Assembly (NCBI GenBank): GCA_002005505.1
Contig: KV908500.1
Coordinates: forward strand, 280,386 to 344,385
Origin: Botryococcus braunii
Taxonomy: Eukaryota; Chlorophyta; Trebouxiophyceae
Reading direction: 5' to 3'
DNA: 64,000 nt
Position 1 is the stretch's first letter. Every line of letters begins with the position of its first letter. A program made the position numbers and the translations under genes. Under the pieces are notes generated by a model. That model worked only from the letters and a program-made list of their open reading frames with translations. It was not told the origin of the DNA and did not search any database. Below are positions 25,284 to 35,536 of this stretch, one piece after another.

Positions 25284-27235
25284 TCCATGGTCATCCTCCT
25301 CATCCCAGAACGTGGGTGGAGCAGCAGAGGGAATTGCTTGAGGCGTTGCCAGATTCTCACTGCCAAGGGGGGTGATATCCTAGAATCATAGACAGACCCA
25401 GGCTGGACCTTTGATAGACCCACTCTCTCAGCCCCCCTCAAGTGCTCGATAAAGCTGACGTCCCTACTCTCCTTCCACACTCCATTCCCCACGTACACAC
25501 GATACGCTTTAGACTGGGGACAATAACCAGTAAACATCCCAGGGATGGTCTTGGGCCCAAAAACAGACCTTTGGCCACTGGGAATGTGCACATGGGCTAC
25601 ACAGCCAAACGTGCGCAGCACAGACACATCAGGTTTGACACCAAAGAATAATTCCATGGGGGTCAGGGACCTGCCTGAAGTAGGACCCACATTGTAGAGG
25701 AGGGTAGCTGTCTCAAGCGCCTCCTTCCAAAGGGAGGGGTCTGCTGCAGCATGGACCAACAGAGTCCTTGTTCGCTCCTTCAGGGTCCTATTCATCCTCT
25801 CCGCCACCCCATTCTGCTGAGGCGTGTAGGGCGCTGAGGACTCCATCTTAGTGCCCTGCTGAGCACAAAACTCTTTGAATTGCTGGTTCAGGAACTCTGA
25901 ACCCCTGTCAGTCCTCACACACTTCACAACCGTGCCTCGTTGGGTCTGCCAAAAACGGAGCAGGTCTATCACAGCCTTTGGGATGCAATCCTTTGACTTC
26001 ACAGGCAGGGAGGCAACTTGGTGTGAACTTTCATCCACTACAGTGACCCAATATCGTTCACCTGTGATGGCAGGAGGTGATATGGGACCCACAGTATCCA
26101 CATGGACTCTATCGAGTGGGTGATGTGCAGGCCTGGAAGATACAGGGAAAGGAGGTCTGGAGTGTTTCCCTTGTATACACGATTCACAGTGCTTGGGGCA
26201 CTCAGAGCAGGGAGCAAGGGAGATATTGATTCCTGTAACCAGATCTTCCTTGGAGAACCTCTGCATGCTGCTGGCACCAGGATGACCTAACCTAGCATGC
26301 CACAGAGATCTCTCGCTACACACGTGTCCTTTCCTAAGATGAGACGCCTCAGCCATGTGATCAATATGTCTGCAGCCAACTTGCTGCCCTCTGACAGGAC
26401 TAACAAACTCCAAAAAAAACAGACCTCGTGCGCGGGTGATATCTCCACACCACCCTTCAGGTCCCTTCATGGCTGTGTAACCACCTGCAGTGTCAGTCAG
26501 GAAAGATGCTCCATCCTGAATTGCACCAGTGACTGAAATGAGGTTGGTATGCGCAGAAGGAACACACTGCACATTGTGCAGCCAGAATACTTCGTGCCTT
26601 GCATTCACAAGGCATACAGACCCAGATGCAATGATTCCTCCCTTGGCGTCTGAGGTTGCCAAGTGCAGAGGAAGAGGCTGTCTATGCATAACTGGATTAT
26701 GGAGCAATGAGAGATCATTGACTATATGCACAGAGGCACCACTATCTATTAACCAAGATGTGCTGCTAGCTCCATGCGAAGTTGGGGCAAGCACATTGAG
26801 AGAGATAAACATCGCCTCACCAGAAGGAGGGGGTGGAGGTGGTAAATGCCACCCCGGAAACGTGTGTTGACTTGTTGGATAGTTATATGCTGAAGGAGGT
26901 CCAGGGCTGGAAGCGGATGAAGGCGGGCCACCCCGGCCAGATCCATGGTCCCACCAGGCTTGAGGAGACGACTGTGGGCCTCCCTGGCCCCAGTAAGCTG
27001 CAGGCCCAACGCTTGCCGCTTGCATGTTTTGATGCAGAGCCTGCAGCTGCCTGAGCGGTCCGCAGTCAGTCATGAAGTGGCCCTTTGCCTTGCAGAAGTG
27101 GCATGTAAGCTCCTCTCTGGGCCTTCTTGCCCTGCCAGGTCCACGCCCCCTGCCACCAAAAGTAGTTGCAGAGGGGCCAGCGGGAGGCTGTTCGTTTGCT
27201 GGTAGTGCTGCTCCAACTCCCGGTACTGCTCCCAC
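25091..27235 (-). pseudogene. Copia-A Gag-Pol middle, copy 1 (zinc knuckle, protease, integrase)
   Basis: Contains the gag zinc knuckle CHFCKAKGHFMTDC, protease SWLIDSGASVHIVND, integrase zinc domain LWHARLGHPGASSMQRF with CxxC...ESCIQGKH, and DDE segments VDTVGPISPP, VRTDRGSEFL and PQQNGVAERMNRTLKE. It is near-identical to 29295-31440. Relative to that copy it has one C less in a C run (27273-27278) and one G less in a G run (25367-25372). Both shift the frame, so this copy is split from its gag N-terminus and from the RT. Confidence 0.9.
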
Positions 27236-27380
27236 TCCTGGTGCAGCTCCAGCGCTTGATGACGCTCCAGCTACCCCCCAGAGGGACCAGCCACTGCTGC
27301 AGCTGCCATGGCCTGAGGTGTTCCCTCTGCAGGTGGGTCCTTGTACCCACGGCTGGCTGCGGCGCGCAGGATTCTTTGAA

Positions 27381-28031
27381 TCAGCTCCAATGGCGGCTTG
27401 TCGGTTGCCATAACCTCCAGGGCTCGAGCCTCAGCACAGGAGGGAGGCCCTTCACCATCAGCTCCCCAACATTGTGGTCCAAGAGGATGAACGCGTTGTT
27501 TCTGAGACTTGTAGCCAGATCCATCATTCTGTAGAGGTAGACCTTGAGTGTCTCCCCTGTCTTGATGCCCTGCTCCATTTCCTTGTACCACTCAAGGTTG
27601 ATGTCTTGGTTGCTCCCTCCAGTGTGACTGTTCTTCACCCACGCGATGAAGTCGAACGCTGCTTTGTGGCATGAGATCTGAGAATGCCAGATGACTGGAA
27701 CTGACTGGATCAGCCACTGCTTGATGGCTGAGTTCTCCACCGACCCTGGCATTGGCCTCTCCAAAGCCGCTCTGACCCCCTTGGTGTTTGCGCACGCCTC
27801 CAAATTTTCATACCAAAATTCAAAATTGCGCCCTCCATCATCAAGCATGACAGTCATCTTTGGATTAGAGGTATTGGGGATGTAGGCTGCCTTGTCAATC
27901 TCCACCTTTGGTTCTGCAGTGGCTGATTGTGTCCCGGTCATAGACTGCCCTGGAGTGGCCCCACTGACTTCTCCAGGTTGAGACATTGCTGTTTCACTGC
28001 TACTTTCCTTTTCTTTGCCCCTTTTTGTCAT
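27381..28031 (-). pseudogene. gag: Copia-A gag N-terminal part, copy 1
   Basis: Starts MTKRGKEKESSSE at 28031. It contains a UBN2-like gag core (NFEFWYENLEACANTKGVRA, then IKTGETLKVYLYRMMDLATS). It matches 31600-32238. A 1-nt deletion near 27424 (CAGGGCTCG versus CAGGGACTCG in copy 2) breaks the frame before the zinc knuckle. Confidence 0.9.
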
Positions 28032-28404
28032 ACTATTGTCACTTCACCAGCCAAACTTACTCATAAACTTCTGGAATGCAGCAATACCCTACAATTCCCT
28101 CCATGTCATGGAAATTTACCAGCCAGTCTTGCACAGTAGTAGCAGATATGTTCCCCTCAGAAGTTTGCGCCGGAGTCCGGCCCGACTCACTCAGTGCTTC
28201 TAGACAACGTCTATGAATGATAAAGCACAGCTAAAACTTCAATTATGAATTTCCCAGAAAGGTAAACTGTGAGTAAGATAATGGTCCTGGTACACTCGAG
28301 TTCCCTTGCGCCGCTGCGCCATGCTCGAGCTCCTTTGTTGACGCTTACGTCTGACCCATCCGTAGACGACCTTCACTCCTGCTTTTACTTGGCTCAGCTG
28401 GAAG
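28032..28404 (-). other. Copia-A 5' leader, copy 1
   Basis: Untranslated leader between primer site and gag start. It is near-identical to 32239-32611. Contains GAGTTCCCTTGCGCCGCTGC and an inverted CTCGAG pair. Confidence 0.7.
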
Positions 28405-28421
28405 GGCGTGGGCCCATAACC
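28405..28421 (-). promoter_or_regulatory. Copia-A primer binding site, copy 1
   Basis: Minus strand reads GGTTATGGGCCCACGCC directly after the LTR end. It is complementary to the anticodon arm of initiator tRNA-Met (plus-strand GGGCCCATAACC at 28410-28421). Confidence 0.88.
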
Positions 28422-28529
28422 TGTGAAAGGTTATGGGCAATCGGCTTTCCCTGTACAAAGCAGACAGGTCGTCAATAGACGAAGTTACTCCAGCTACAGT
28501 CCGTACGACTGTCTGCTGAGTGCCACACA

Positions 28530-28626
<97 letters not shown>

Positions 28627-28903
28627 GTCTGCTGAGTGCCACACACAACTGTCGGACAAGACTAGCATCTGGTGATGCCCAGCATCTTTCACAACCAGTT
28701 GGTATTCACTCCGGTGGGGCAGCCTTAAGAGTTCATCCGACAAACGTGTGATCTAGATAGGATTGTACCTTATGTTCGAAAACGTCCAGAATCTGCCGTG
28801 TCTCAAGGTACCTTATGTTCTCAATGGACCCATATCCTAATAGTGCACACATGAAGATCACTTAAAGCACAAGGCATTCAATAATAATGTTCAGAACTCA
28901 ACA
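28422..28903 (-). repeat. Copia-A LTR in the duplication, shortened and with a 94-nt A run
   Basis: Ends as in the other LTRs. The spacer and one internal repeat copy are missing (as in 4862-5229). A pure A run (28531-28624) sits between two copies of CTGTCTGCTGAGTGCCACAC. Net length is 482 bp versus 694. Confidence 0.9.
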
Positions 28904-29227
28904 AACATCGACGCAACCTCTACTGCACGGTAGAGCCAGATCTACACCATATGCACGCAAATACATTTCACACTGCATAATCCAAGGATCCAATTTTGTT
29001 GCATCCCCTTCGAAACAGGCGGAATCCGGAAACTTCAAAGAGGGCTTCCTGAACCACTCGGAAGAACAGCTGGTGCCACAGTAGCCGTTGGCGTAGGCTG
29101 CACTGCGACGACTGGAGCAGGTTGCGCTAAAGCTCGTTGAATAATTTCCGCAAATCCATCTAGGAGAGTCTGAGTCGTGGCATCAGGTGGAGCAGTCGAT
29201 GGAACACTAGATCCTGCTACAGCAGAC
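28904..29227 (-). pseudogene. Duplicated chromovirus gag segment
   Basis: A copy of 33323-33649 (chromovirus gag N-terminal region) following the internal copia LTR. It begins with the TSD AACAT. Compared with 33323-33649 it has several 1-nt indels (CACGGTAGAGCC versus CACGGGTAGAGGCC; GCTTCCTGAA versus GCTTCCCTGAA) but hardly any substitutions. Confidence 0.9.
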
Positions 29228-29230
29228 ATG

Positions 29231-32200
29231 GACTTCCCCTGCATTCGCAACCCCTCTTGTACCTTCTGCATTTTTTCTACCTGGGATTGAGTTTCTACAC
29301 CCCCCCTGGCCAGATTCTGCATATGCTCAAGCACCGACCACGAGTGCTGAGATGGTTCTGGGGTCCCAACAGTAGAATCCAGGCTGGTGGGGTTTCCTTG
29401 GTCATGTGCTGCTGTGGTCCCGTCTCCAGACTGATCCCCAGCACAAAGTCCAGAGGTCCCAGGAGCCCCAGTGGAAAGCGTCTCCACTCCATGGTCATCC
29501 TCCTCATCCCAGAACGTGGGTGGAGCAGCAGAGGGAATTGCTTGAGGCGTTGCCAGATTCTCACTGCCAAGGGGGGGTGATATCCTAGAATCATAGACAG
29601 ACCCAGGCTGGACCTTTGATAGACCCACTCTCTCAGCCCCCCTCAAGTGCTCGATAAAGCTGACGTCCCTACTCTCCTTCCACACTCCATTCCCCACGTA
29701 CACACGATACGCTTTAGACTGGGGACAATAACCAGTAAACATCCCAGGGATGGTCTTGGGCCCAAAAACAGACCTTTGGCCACTGGGAATGTGCACATGG
29801 GCTACACAGCCAAACGTGCGCAGCACAGACACATCAGGTTTGACACCAAAGAATAATTCCATGGGGGTCAGGGACCTGCCTGAAGTAGGACCCACATTGT
29901 AGAGGAGGGTAGCTGTCTCAAGCGCCTCCTTCCAAAGGGAGGGGTCTGCTGCAGCATGGACCAACAGAGTCCTTGTTCGCTCCTTCAGGGTCCTATTCAT
30001 CCTCTCCGCCACCCCATTCTGCTGAGGCGTGTAGGGCGCTGAGGACTCCATCTTAGTGCCCTGCTGAGCACAAAACTCTTTGAATTGCTGGTTCAGGAAC
30101 TCTGAACCCCTGTCAGTCCTCACACACTTCACAACCGTGCCTCGTTGGGTCTGCCAAAAACGGAGCAGGTCTATCACAGCCTTTGGGATGCAATCCTTTG
30201 ACTTCACAGGCAGGGAGGCAACTTGGTGTGAACTTTCATCCACTACAGTGACCCAATATCGTTCACCTGTGATGGCAGGAGGTGATATGGGACCCACAGT
30301 ATCCACATGGACTCTATCGAGTGGGTGATGTGCAGGCCTGGAAGATACAGGGAAAGGAGGTCTGGAGTGTTTCCCTTGTATACACGATTCACAGTGCTTG
30401 GGGCACTCAGAGCAGGGAGCAAGGGAGATATTGATTCCTGTAACCAGATCTTCCTTGGAGAACCTCTGCATGCTGCTGGCACCAGGATGACCTAACCTAG
30501 CATGCCACAGAGATCTCTCGCTACACACGTGTCCTTTCCTAAGATGAGACGCCTCAGCCATGTGATCAATATGTCTGCAGCCAACTTGCTGCCCTCTGAC
30601 AGGACTAACAAACTCCAAAAAAAACAGACCTCGTGCGCGGGTGATATCTCCACACCACCCTTCAGGTCCCTTCATGGCTGTGTAACCACCTGCAGTGTCA
30701 GTCAGGAAAGATGCTCCATCCTGAATTGCACCAGTGACTGAAATGAGGTTGGTATGCGCAGAAGGAACACACTGCACATTGTGCAGCCAGAATACTTCGT
30801 GCCTTGCATTCACAAGGCATACAGACCCAGATGCAATGATTCCTCCCTTGGCGTCTGAGGTTGCCAAGTGCAGAGGAAGAGGCTGTCTATGCATAACTGG
30901 ATTATGGAGCAATGAGAGATCATTGACTATATGCACAGAGGCACCACTATCTATTAACCAAGATGTGCTGCTAGCTCCATGCGAAGTTGGGGCAAGCACA
31001 TTGAGAGAGATAAACATCGCCTCACCAGAAGGAGGGGGTGGAGGTGGTAAATGCCACCCCGGAAACGTGTGTTGACTTGTTGGATAGTTATATGCTGAAG
31101 GAGGTCCAGGGCTGGAAGCGGATGAAGGCGGGCCACCCCGGCCAGATCCATGGTCCCACCAGGCTTGAGGAGACGACTGTGGGCCTCCCTGGCCCCAGTA
31201 AGCTGCAGGCCCAACGCTTGCCGCTTGCATGTTTTGATGCAGAGCCTGCAGCTGCCTGAGCGGTCCGCAGTCAGTCATGAAGTGGCCCTTTGCCTTGCAG
31301 AAGTGGCATGTAAGCTCCTCTCTGGGCCTTCTTGCCCTGCCAGGTCCACGCCCCCTGCCACCAAAAGTAGTTGCAGAGGGGCCAGCGGGAGGCTGTTCGT
31401 TTGCTGGTAGTGCTGCTCCAACTCCCGGTACTGCTCCCACTCCTGGTGCAGCTCCAGCGCTTGATGACGCTCCAGCTACCCCCCCAGAGGGACCAGCCAC
31501 TGCTGCAGCTGCCATGGCCTGAGGTGTTCCCTCTGCAGGTGGGTCCTTGTACCCACGGCTGGCTGCGGCGCGCAGGATTCTTTGAATCAGCTCCAATGGC
31601 GGCTTGTCGGTTGCCATAACCTCCAGGGACTCGAGCCTCAGCACAGGAGGGAGGCCCTTCACCATCAGCTCCCCAACATTGTGGTCCAAGAGGATGAACG
31701 CGTTGTTTCTGAGACTTGTAGCCAGATCCATCATTCTGTAGAGGTAGACCTTGAGTGTCTCCCCTGTCTTGATGCCCTGCTCCATTTCCTTGTACCACTC
31801 AAGGTTGATGTCTTGGTTGCTCCCTCCAGTGTGACTGTTCTTCACCCACGCGATGAAGTCGAACGCTGCTTTGTGGCATGAGATCTGAGAATGCCAGATG
31901 ACTGGAACTGACTGGATCAGCCACTGCTTGATGGCTGAGTTCTCCACCGACCCTGGCATTGGCCTCTCCAAAGCCGCTCTGACCCCCTTGGTGTTTGCGC
32001 ACGCCTCCAAATTTTCATACCAAAATTCAAAATTGCGCCCTCCATCATCAAGCATGACAGTCATCTTTGGATTAGAGGTATTGGGGATGTAGGCTGCCTT
32101 GTCAATCTCCACCTTTGGTTCTGCAGTGGCTGATTGTGTCCCGGTCATAGACTGCCCTGGAGTGGCCCCACTGACTTCTCCAGGTTGAGACATTGCTGTT

Positions 32201-32238
32201 TCACTGCTACTTTCCTTTTCTTTGCCCCTTTTTGTCAT
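29231..32238 (-). CDS. gag-pol: Copia-A Gag-Pol N-terminal part, copy 2 (gag, protease, integrase), truncated
   Basis: The intact counterpart of copy 1, in one frame from MTKRGKEKE at 32238. It has gag core (about residues 55-210), zinc knuckle CHFCKAKGHFMTDC (about 315), protease DSGASVHI (about 430), integrase zinc domain and DDE core (about 590-800), then the linker ending LRMQGK. At 29230 the frame passes into chromovirus gag sequence (AVAGSSVPSTAPPDATTQ) and stops at 29035, so RT and RNase H are absent from this copy. The fused tail is a product of the duplication junction, not a natural domain. Confidence 0.92.
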
Positions 32239-32611
32239 ACTATTGTCACTTCACCAGCCAAACTTACTCATAAACTTCTGGAATGCAGCAATACCCTACA
32301 ATTCCCTCCATGTCATGGAAATTTACCAGCCAGTCTTGCACAGTAGTAGCAGATATGTTCCCCTCAGAAGTTTGCGCCGGAGTCCGGCCCGACTCACTCA
32401 GTGCTTCTAGACAACGTCTATGAATGATAAAGCACAGCTAAAACTTCAATTATGAATTTCCCAGAAAGGTAAACTGTGAGTAAGATAATGGTCCTGGTAC
32501 ACTCGAGTTCCCTTGCGCCGCTGCGCCATGCTCGAGCTCCTTTGTTGACGCTTACGTCTGACCCATCCGTAGACGACCTTCACTCCTGCTTTTACTTGGC
32601 TCAGCTGGAAG
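32239..32611 (-). other. Copia-A 5' leader, copy 2
   Basis: Equivalent to 28032-28404, with no gene of its own. Confidence 0.7.
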
Positions 32612-32628
32612 GGCGTGGGCCCATAACC
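32612..32628 (-). promoter_or_regulatory. Copia-A primer binding site, copy 2
   Basis: Same GGTTATGGGCCCACGCC match to initiator tRNA-Met, directly inside the 5' LTR that starts at 32629. Confidence 0.88.
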
Positions 32629-33322
32629 TGTGAAAGGTTATGGGCAATCGGCTTTCCCTGTACAAAGCAGACAGGTCGTCAATAGACGAAGTTACTCCAG
32701 CTACAGTCCGTACGACTGTCTGCTGAGTGCCACACACAACTGTCGGACAAGACTAGCATCTGGTGATGCCCAGCATCTTTCACAACCAGTTCCGTTACAT
32801 CATTATCTTGTACACAAGCACCGATCAAGCAATCACTAGATAAGGCTCTAGACGGCTACGTTCAAGTACATGCCTATACTCCCTGAAGTCACTGTCCCTT
32901 ATCTGTTTGAGTGACTACAGGGTACACTAAGCTTGTTCACTCTCACAATAGCAACAATGATACAACACACACTGCCGCACCGTACCTGTACAAAGCAGAC
33001 AGGTCGTCAATAGACGAAGTTACTCCAGCTACAGTCCGTACGACTGTCTGCTGAGTGCCACACACAACTGTCGGACAAGACTAGCATCTGGTGATGCCCA
33101 GCATCTTTCACAACCAGTTGGTATTCACTCCGGTGGGGCAGCCTTAAGAGTTCATCCGACAAACGTGTGATCTAGATAGGATTGTACCTTATGTTCGAAA
33201 ACGTCCAGAATCTGCCGTGTCTCCAGGTACCTTATGTTCTCAATGGACCCATATCCTAATAGTGCACACATGAAGATCACTTAAAGCACAAGGCATTCAA
33301 TAATAATGTTCAGAACTCAACA
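32629..33322 (-). repeat. Copia-A 5' LTR (694 bp)
   Basis: Same length and ends as 22107-22800; I saw a TCTCAAGG/TCTCCAGG difference. The near-identity supports recent insertion. Confidence 0.95.
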
Positions 33323-33816
33323 AACATCGACGCAACCTCTACTGCACGGGTAGAGGCCAGATCTACACCATATGCACGCAAATACATTTCACACTGCATA
33401 ATCCAAGGATCCAATTTTGTTGCATCCCCTTCGAACACAGGCGGATCCGGAAACTTCAAAGAGGGCTTCCCTGAACCACTCGGAAGAACAGCTGGTGCCA
33501 CAGTAGCCGTTGGCGTAGGCTGCACTGCGACGACTGGAGCAGGTTGCGCTAAAGCTCGTTGAATAATTTCCGCAAATCCATCTAGGAGAGTCTGAGTCGT
33601 GGCATCAGGTGGAGCAGTCGATGGAACACTAGATCCTGCTACAGCAGACTCCCCAGGAAGAGCACCGATTGCCACAAGATGCCTAATCATTAACGCTGGA
33701 TCTACTTCTGACAGATCTACATCCTCATCAATAGAGGGATCTACAGGGGGATCAAGGTCAACACGACTTGGGCTCTGTGCGCGGGCTCTAGACCCTGAAC
33801 GAGGTCGCCGAGACAT
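33323..33816 (-). pseudogene. gag: Chromovirus gag, N-terminal part, cut by copia
   Basis: Starts MSRRPRSGSRARAQSPSR at 33816, with an acidic stretch, then KPSLKFPDPPVFEGDATKLD, WIMQCEMYLRAYGVD and STRAVEVASMF. This is the usual start of a chromovirus gag core (KFPDPP.F.G...L..W). Codons are in phase with LRGKALDWW at 22100, so the ATG of the AACAT duplication is the break point. Confidence 0.92.
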
Positions 33817-33867
33817 TGCGAAGCACTAAGAAAGAAACGCACCACGAACGAACGACAAGGAATCAGC

Positions 33868-33883
33868 CTTGTCGCCGATACCA
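33868..33883 (-). promoter_or_regulatory. Chromovirus primer binding site
   Basis: Minus strand TGGTATCGGCGACAAG lies 2 nt inside the 5' LTR. The first 12 nt are identical to the TRIM primer site. The TGGTATC start resembles initiator-Met primer sites (TGGTATCAGAGC), but the rest differs, so the tRNA is not identified. Confidence 0.7.
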
Positions 33884-33885
33884 AA

Positions 33886-34140
33886 TGTAGTATATCAGCG
33901 GAAGAGAGTTTAGGAATCAGACAATTCGTGATGTGCACGGAAAGAGTGTTACATGAATGAGCCGCAGGTCCACCCTTAATGCCATCCAGGGTTGAATGTA
34001 CAGTGTACTGCCACAGACGTGTAGTCGGGCAACCGAGCGAACTACCTGAGCGAGGTTGTACTGCGAACTCAGATCACATGGCAAGTCATAGAGCAATGCC
34101 AAGGACCATACTAGAGCATTAGACCCTAGGAAATGCTACA
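33886..34140 (-). repeat. Chromovirus 5' LTR (255 bp)
   Basis: Pairs with 16620-16874. Followed directly by the TSD TTTTC. Confidence 0.95.
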
Positions 34141-34360
34141 TTTTCCATGTGCCAACAGGCCACATTTTGCTACAAAAGTGGATGAAGATGGAAGAATTTC
34201 TATGAACTACGCCGGGCAATATTAACCACTAGGATGTCCTTGATCGAATGGTGCACTCTGCCGCGACCTACGCGACCTACTTACGCCTACGCGTAGCAAA
34301 TACGTACGTAGATCGGCAAAAATCGTAGAAAATGCCAACTCTACTCCAGCGTCGAATACC

Positions 34361-34984
34361 TAGAGTTGGCATTTTCTACGATTTTTGCCGATCTACGTAC
34401 GTATTTGCTACGCGTAGGCGTAAGTAGGTCGCGTAGGTCGAGGCAGACTGCACCATTCGATCAAGGACATCCTAGTGGTTAATATTGCCCGGCGTAGTTC
34501 ATAGAAATTCGTCCATCTTCATCCACTTTTGTAGCAAACTGTGGCCTGTTGGCACATGGGAAACCTTAAGTATTTTTCGCTTTGCATGTCCAGTTAGACA
34601 CTGTTGAGGTTGTTTCTATCAAAGTTAAAGCCTTTCATCCCATAGAAATTAAAAAAACTTGTCAAAGAAAACAAAAAACCGCATTTTATACAACACAGTA
34701 CATTTGTACTGCAGTACGGCAGAAGTCTGGTGTACTTCTGCCAGGTCGGATAAGCATGATCGGACACCATAAGTACCGAAAAGAGTCCATATACACACGA
34801 AACGCAGCTACTGATTAAAGATTACATTATAGAATATGTTTTCAATGGCATAAATAGCTCAAAATCCCCCCAAAACATGAAAACAACAAGCGTAGGCATG
34901 CGTAGTTGGATCCCATCTACGTACGATTTTTCTACGCTTTTTGTACGTACGCGTGGGTACGGAACGCGTAGTTGCCCAACTCTA
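34361..34984 (-). mobile_element. hAT-like MITE 2 (624 bp), inverted relative to MITE 1
   Basis: Ends TAGAGTTGGCATTTTC and GTTGCCCAACTCTA. Perfect 8-bp TSD CGAATACC at 34353-34360 and 34985-34992. It is the reverse complement of MITE 1 along its length, with a few substitutions and indels. The two lie 17 bp apart, so together they formed a palindrome of about 1.26 kb before the chromovirus landed in MITE 1. Confidence 0.85.
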
Positions 34985-35068
34985 CGAATACCGTCGAGAA
35001 CCCGGGCGGTGAAATTTCTTTTGTCGCGATTCGACTCGATCCGACGCCAAATTTTCCGTAGTGAATAT

Positions 35069-35155
35069 CCCATTAGATAGGCGCAGATCAATGCAAAGGC
35101 CATACAGTGTAGCCCATACTCAAGGAAATAAGCAATACCTTAGCATTTCACTACA
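35069..35155 (-). repeat. TRIM LTR, left copy, inner part
   Basis: Resumes the LTR after the interruption: CCATTAGATAGG, then GCAATACCTTAGCATTTCAC, to CTACA. A short insertion (CAGTGTAG) is absent from the right LTR. Confidence 0.8.
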
Positions 35156-35536
35156 TGCCCTCCCCCTTGCCATGAAACGGCAAAGCTTTTAGGCCATCCA
35201 TGGCTAAACGGACCATAGACGCAATGCAGGGCTATAATGAATCCTGTATTACAGCAACTATGGACATCACACTTCTCGTAGTTACTAGCTGGCTAGCGCA
35301 AGAAGAATCCATTAGAAAGTCGTAATGGCATAGATGAGGGAGTCATCCGAACACAAAACCGAATACCTTTTAACTAAAAGGCGTATCACCATGAAAAGGA
35401 GAAACCATCTAGATCTGGGGCGTCACTGCAACCACGACAACGACCACCGCGACCTCTACCTCGGAACTCCATGATAAGTGAGAAACTCACTAGGAAAACC
35501 AGCATTGTAACTAAAGGTTACTCGCCGATACCACTA

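Larger units (their letters stand above)
22107..33322 (-). mobile_element. Ty1/copia element (family A) inserted in chromovirus gag, with internal tandem duplication
   Basis: The outer LTRs 22107-22800 and 33322-32629 (694 bp each) are flanked by AACAT at 22102-22106 and 33323-33327, the TSD of a single insertion. Within, the 3' part of pol is present once (22801-25026). The segment from 25027 through gag, leader, a 5' LTR and 324 bp of chromovirus gag (to 29227) is repeated as 29231-33649. The junction has a 3-nt filler (29228-29230). Removing one copy restores an ordinary copia element of about 7 kb encoding one long Gag-Pol frame. See the duplication finding. Confidence 0.9.
16620..34140 (-). 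mobile_element. Ty3/gypsy chromovirus, full length, containing a nested copia element
   Basis: Two 255-bp LTRs (16620-16874 and 33886-34140) start TGTAGTATATCAGCGG and end AAATGCTACA. I saw one difference between them (GCACGGGAAG versus GCACGGAAAG). The TSD is TTTTC at 16615-16619 and 34141-34145. On the minus strand the order is primer site, gag, pol (protease, RT, RNase H, integrase, chromodomain), 3' UTR and polypurine tract, which is the Ty3/gypsy chromovirus order. Gag is interrupted by copia-A at 22107-33322. Nearly identical LTRs indicate a recent insertion, and the copia insertion is younger still. Confidence 0.95.
16193..34343 (+). mobile_element. hAT-like MITE 1, split by the chromovirus
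   Basis: Without the chromovirus the element is 16193-16619 plus 34146-34343, 625 bp. Its ends are TAGAGTTGGGCA and TGCCAACTCTA (terminal inverted repeats). It is flanked by the perfect 8-bp duplication CTCCAGCG (16185-16192 and 34344-34351). The 8-bp TSD and TA(A/G)NG-type termini are typical of the hAT superfamily. There is no transposase ORF, so it is non-autonomous. It is nearly identical, in opposite orientation, to MITE 2. Confidence 0.8.

Noticed and set aside
28405..28421. Possible initiator tRNA-Met gene because of GGGCCCATAACC
   Set aside because: Only the anticodon arm matches. D, T and acceptor stems are absent and it abuts an LTR, so it is a primer binding site.
28423..28635. 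Poly-lysine ORF
   Set aside because: Translation of the 94-nt A run within an LTR.
29035..29230. C-terminal domain fused to the copia polyprotein
   Set aside because: It is chromovirus gag sequence read through the duplication junction, not a copia domain.
16170..34996. Foldback element with 0.65-kb arms
   Set aside because: The 8-bp duplications around each arm show two separate inverted MITEs rather than one foldback element.
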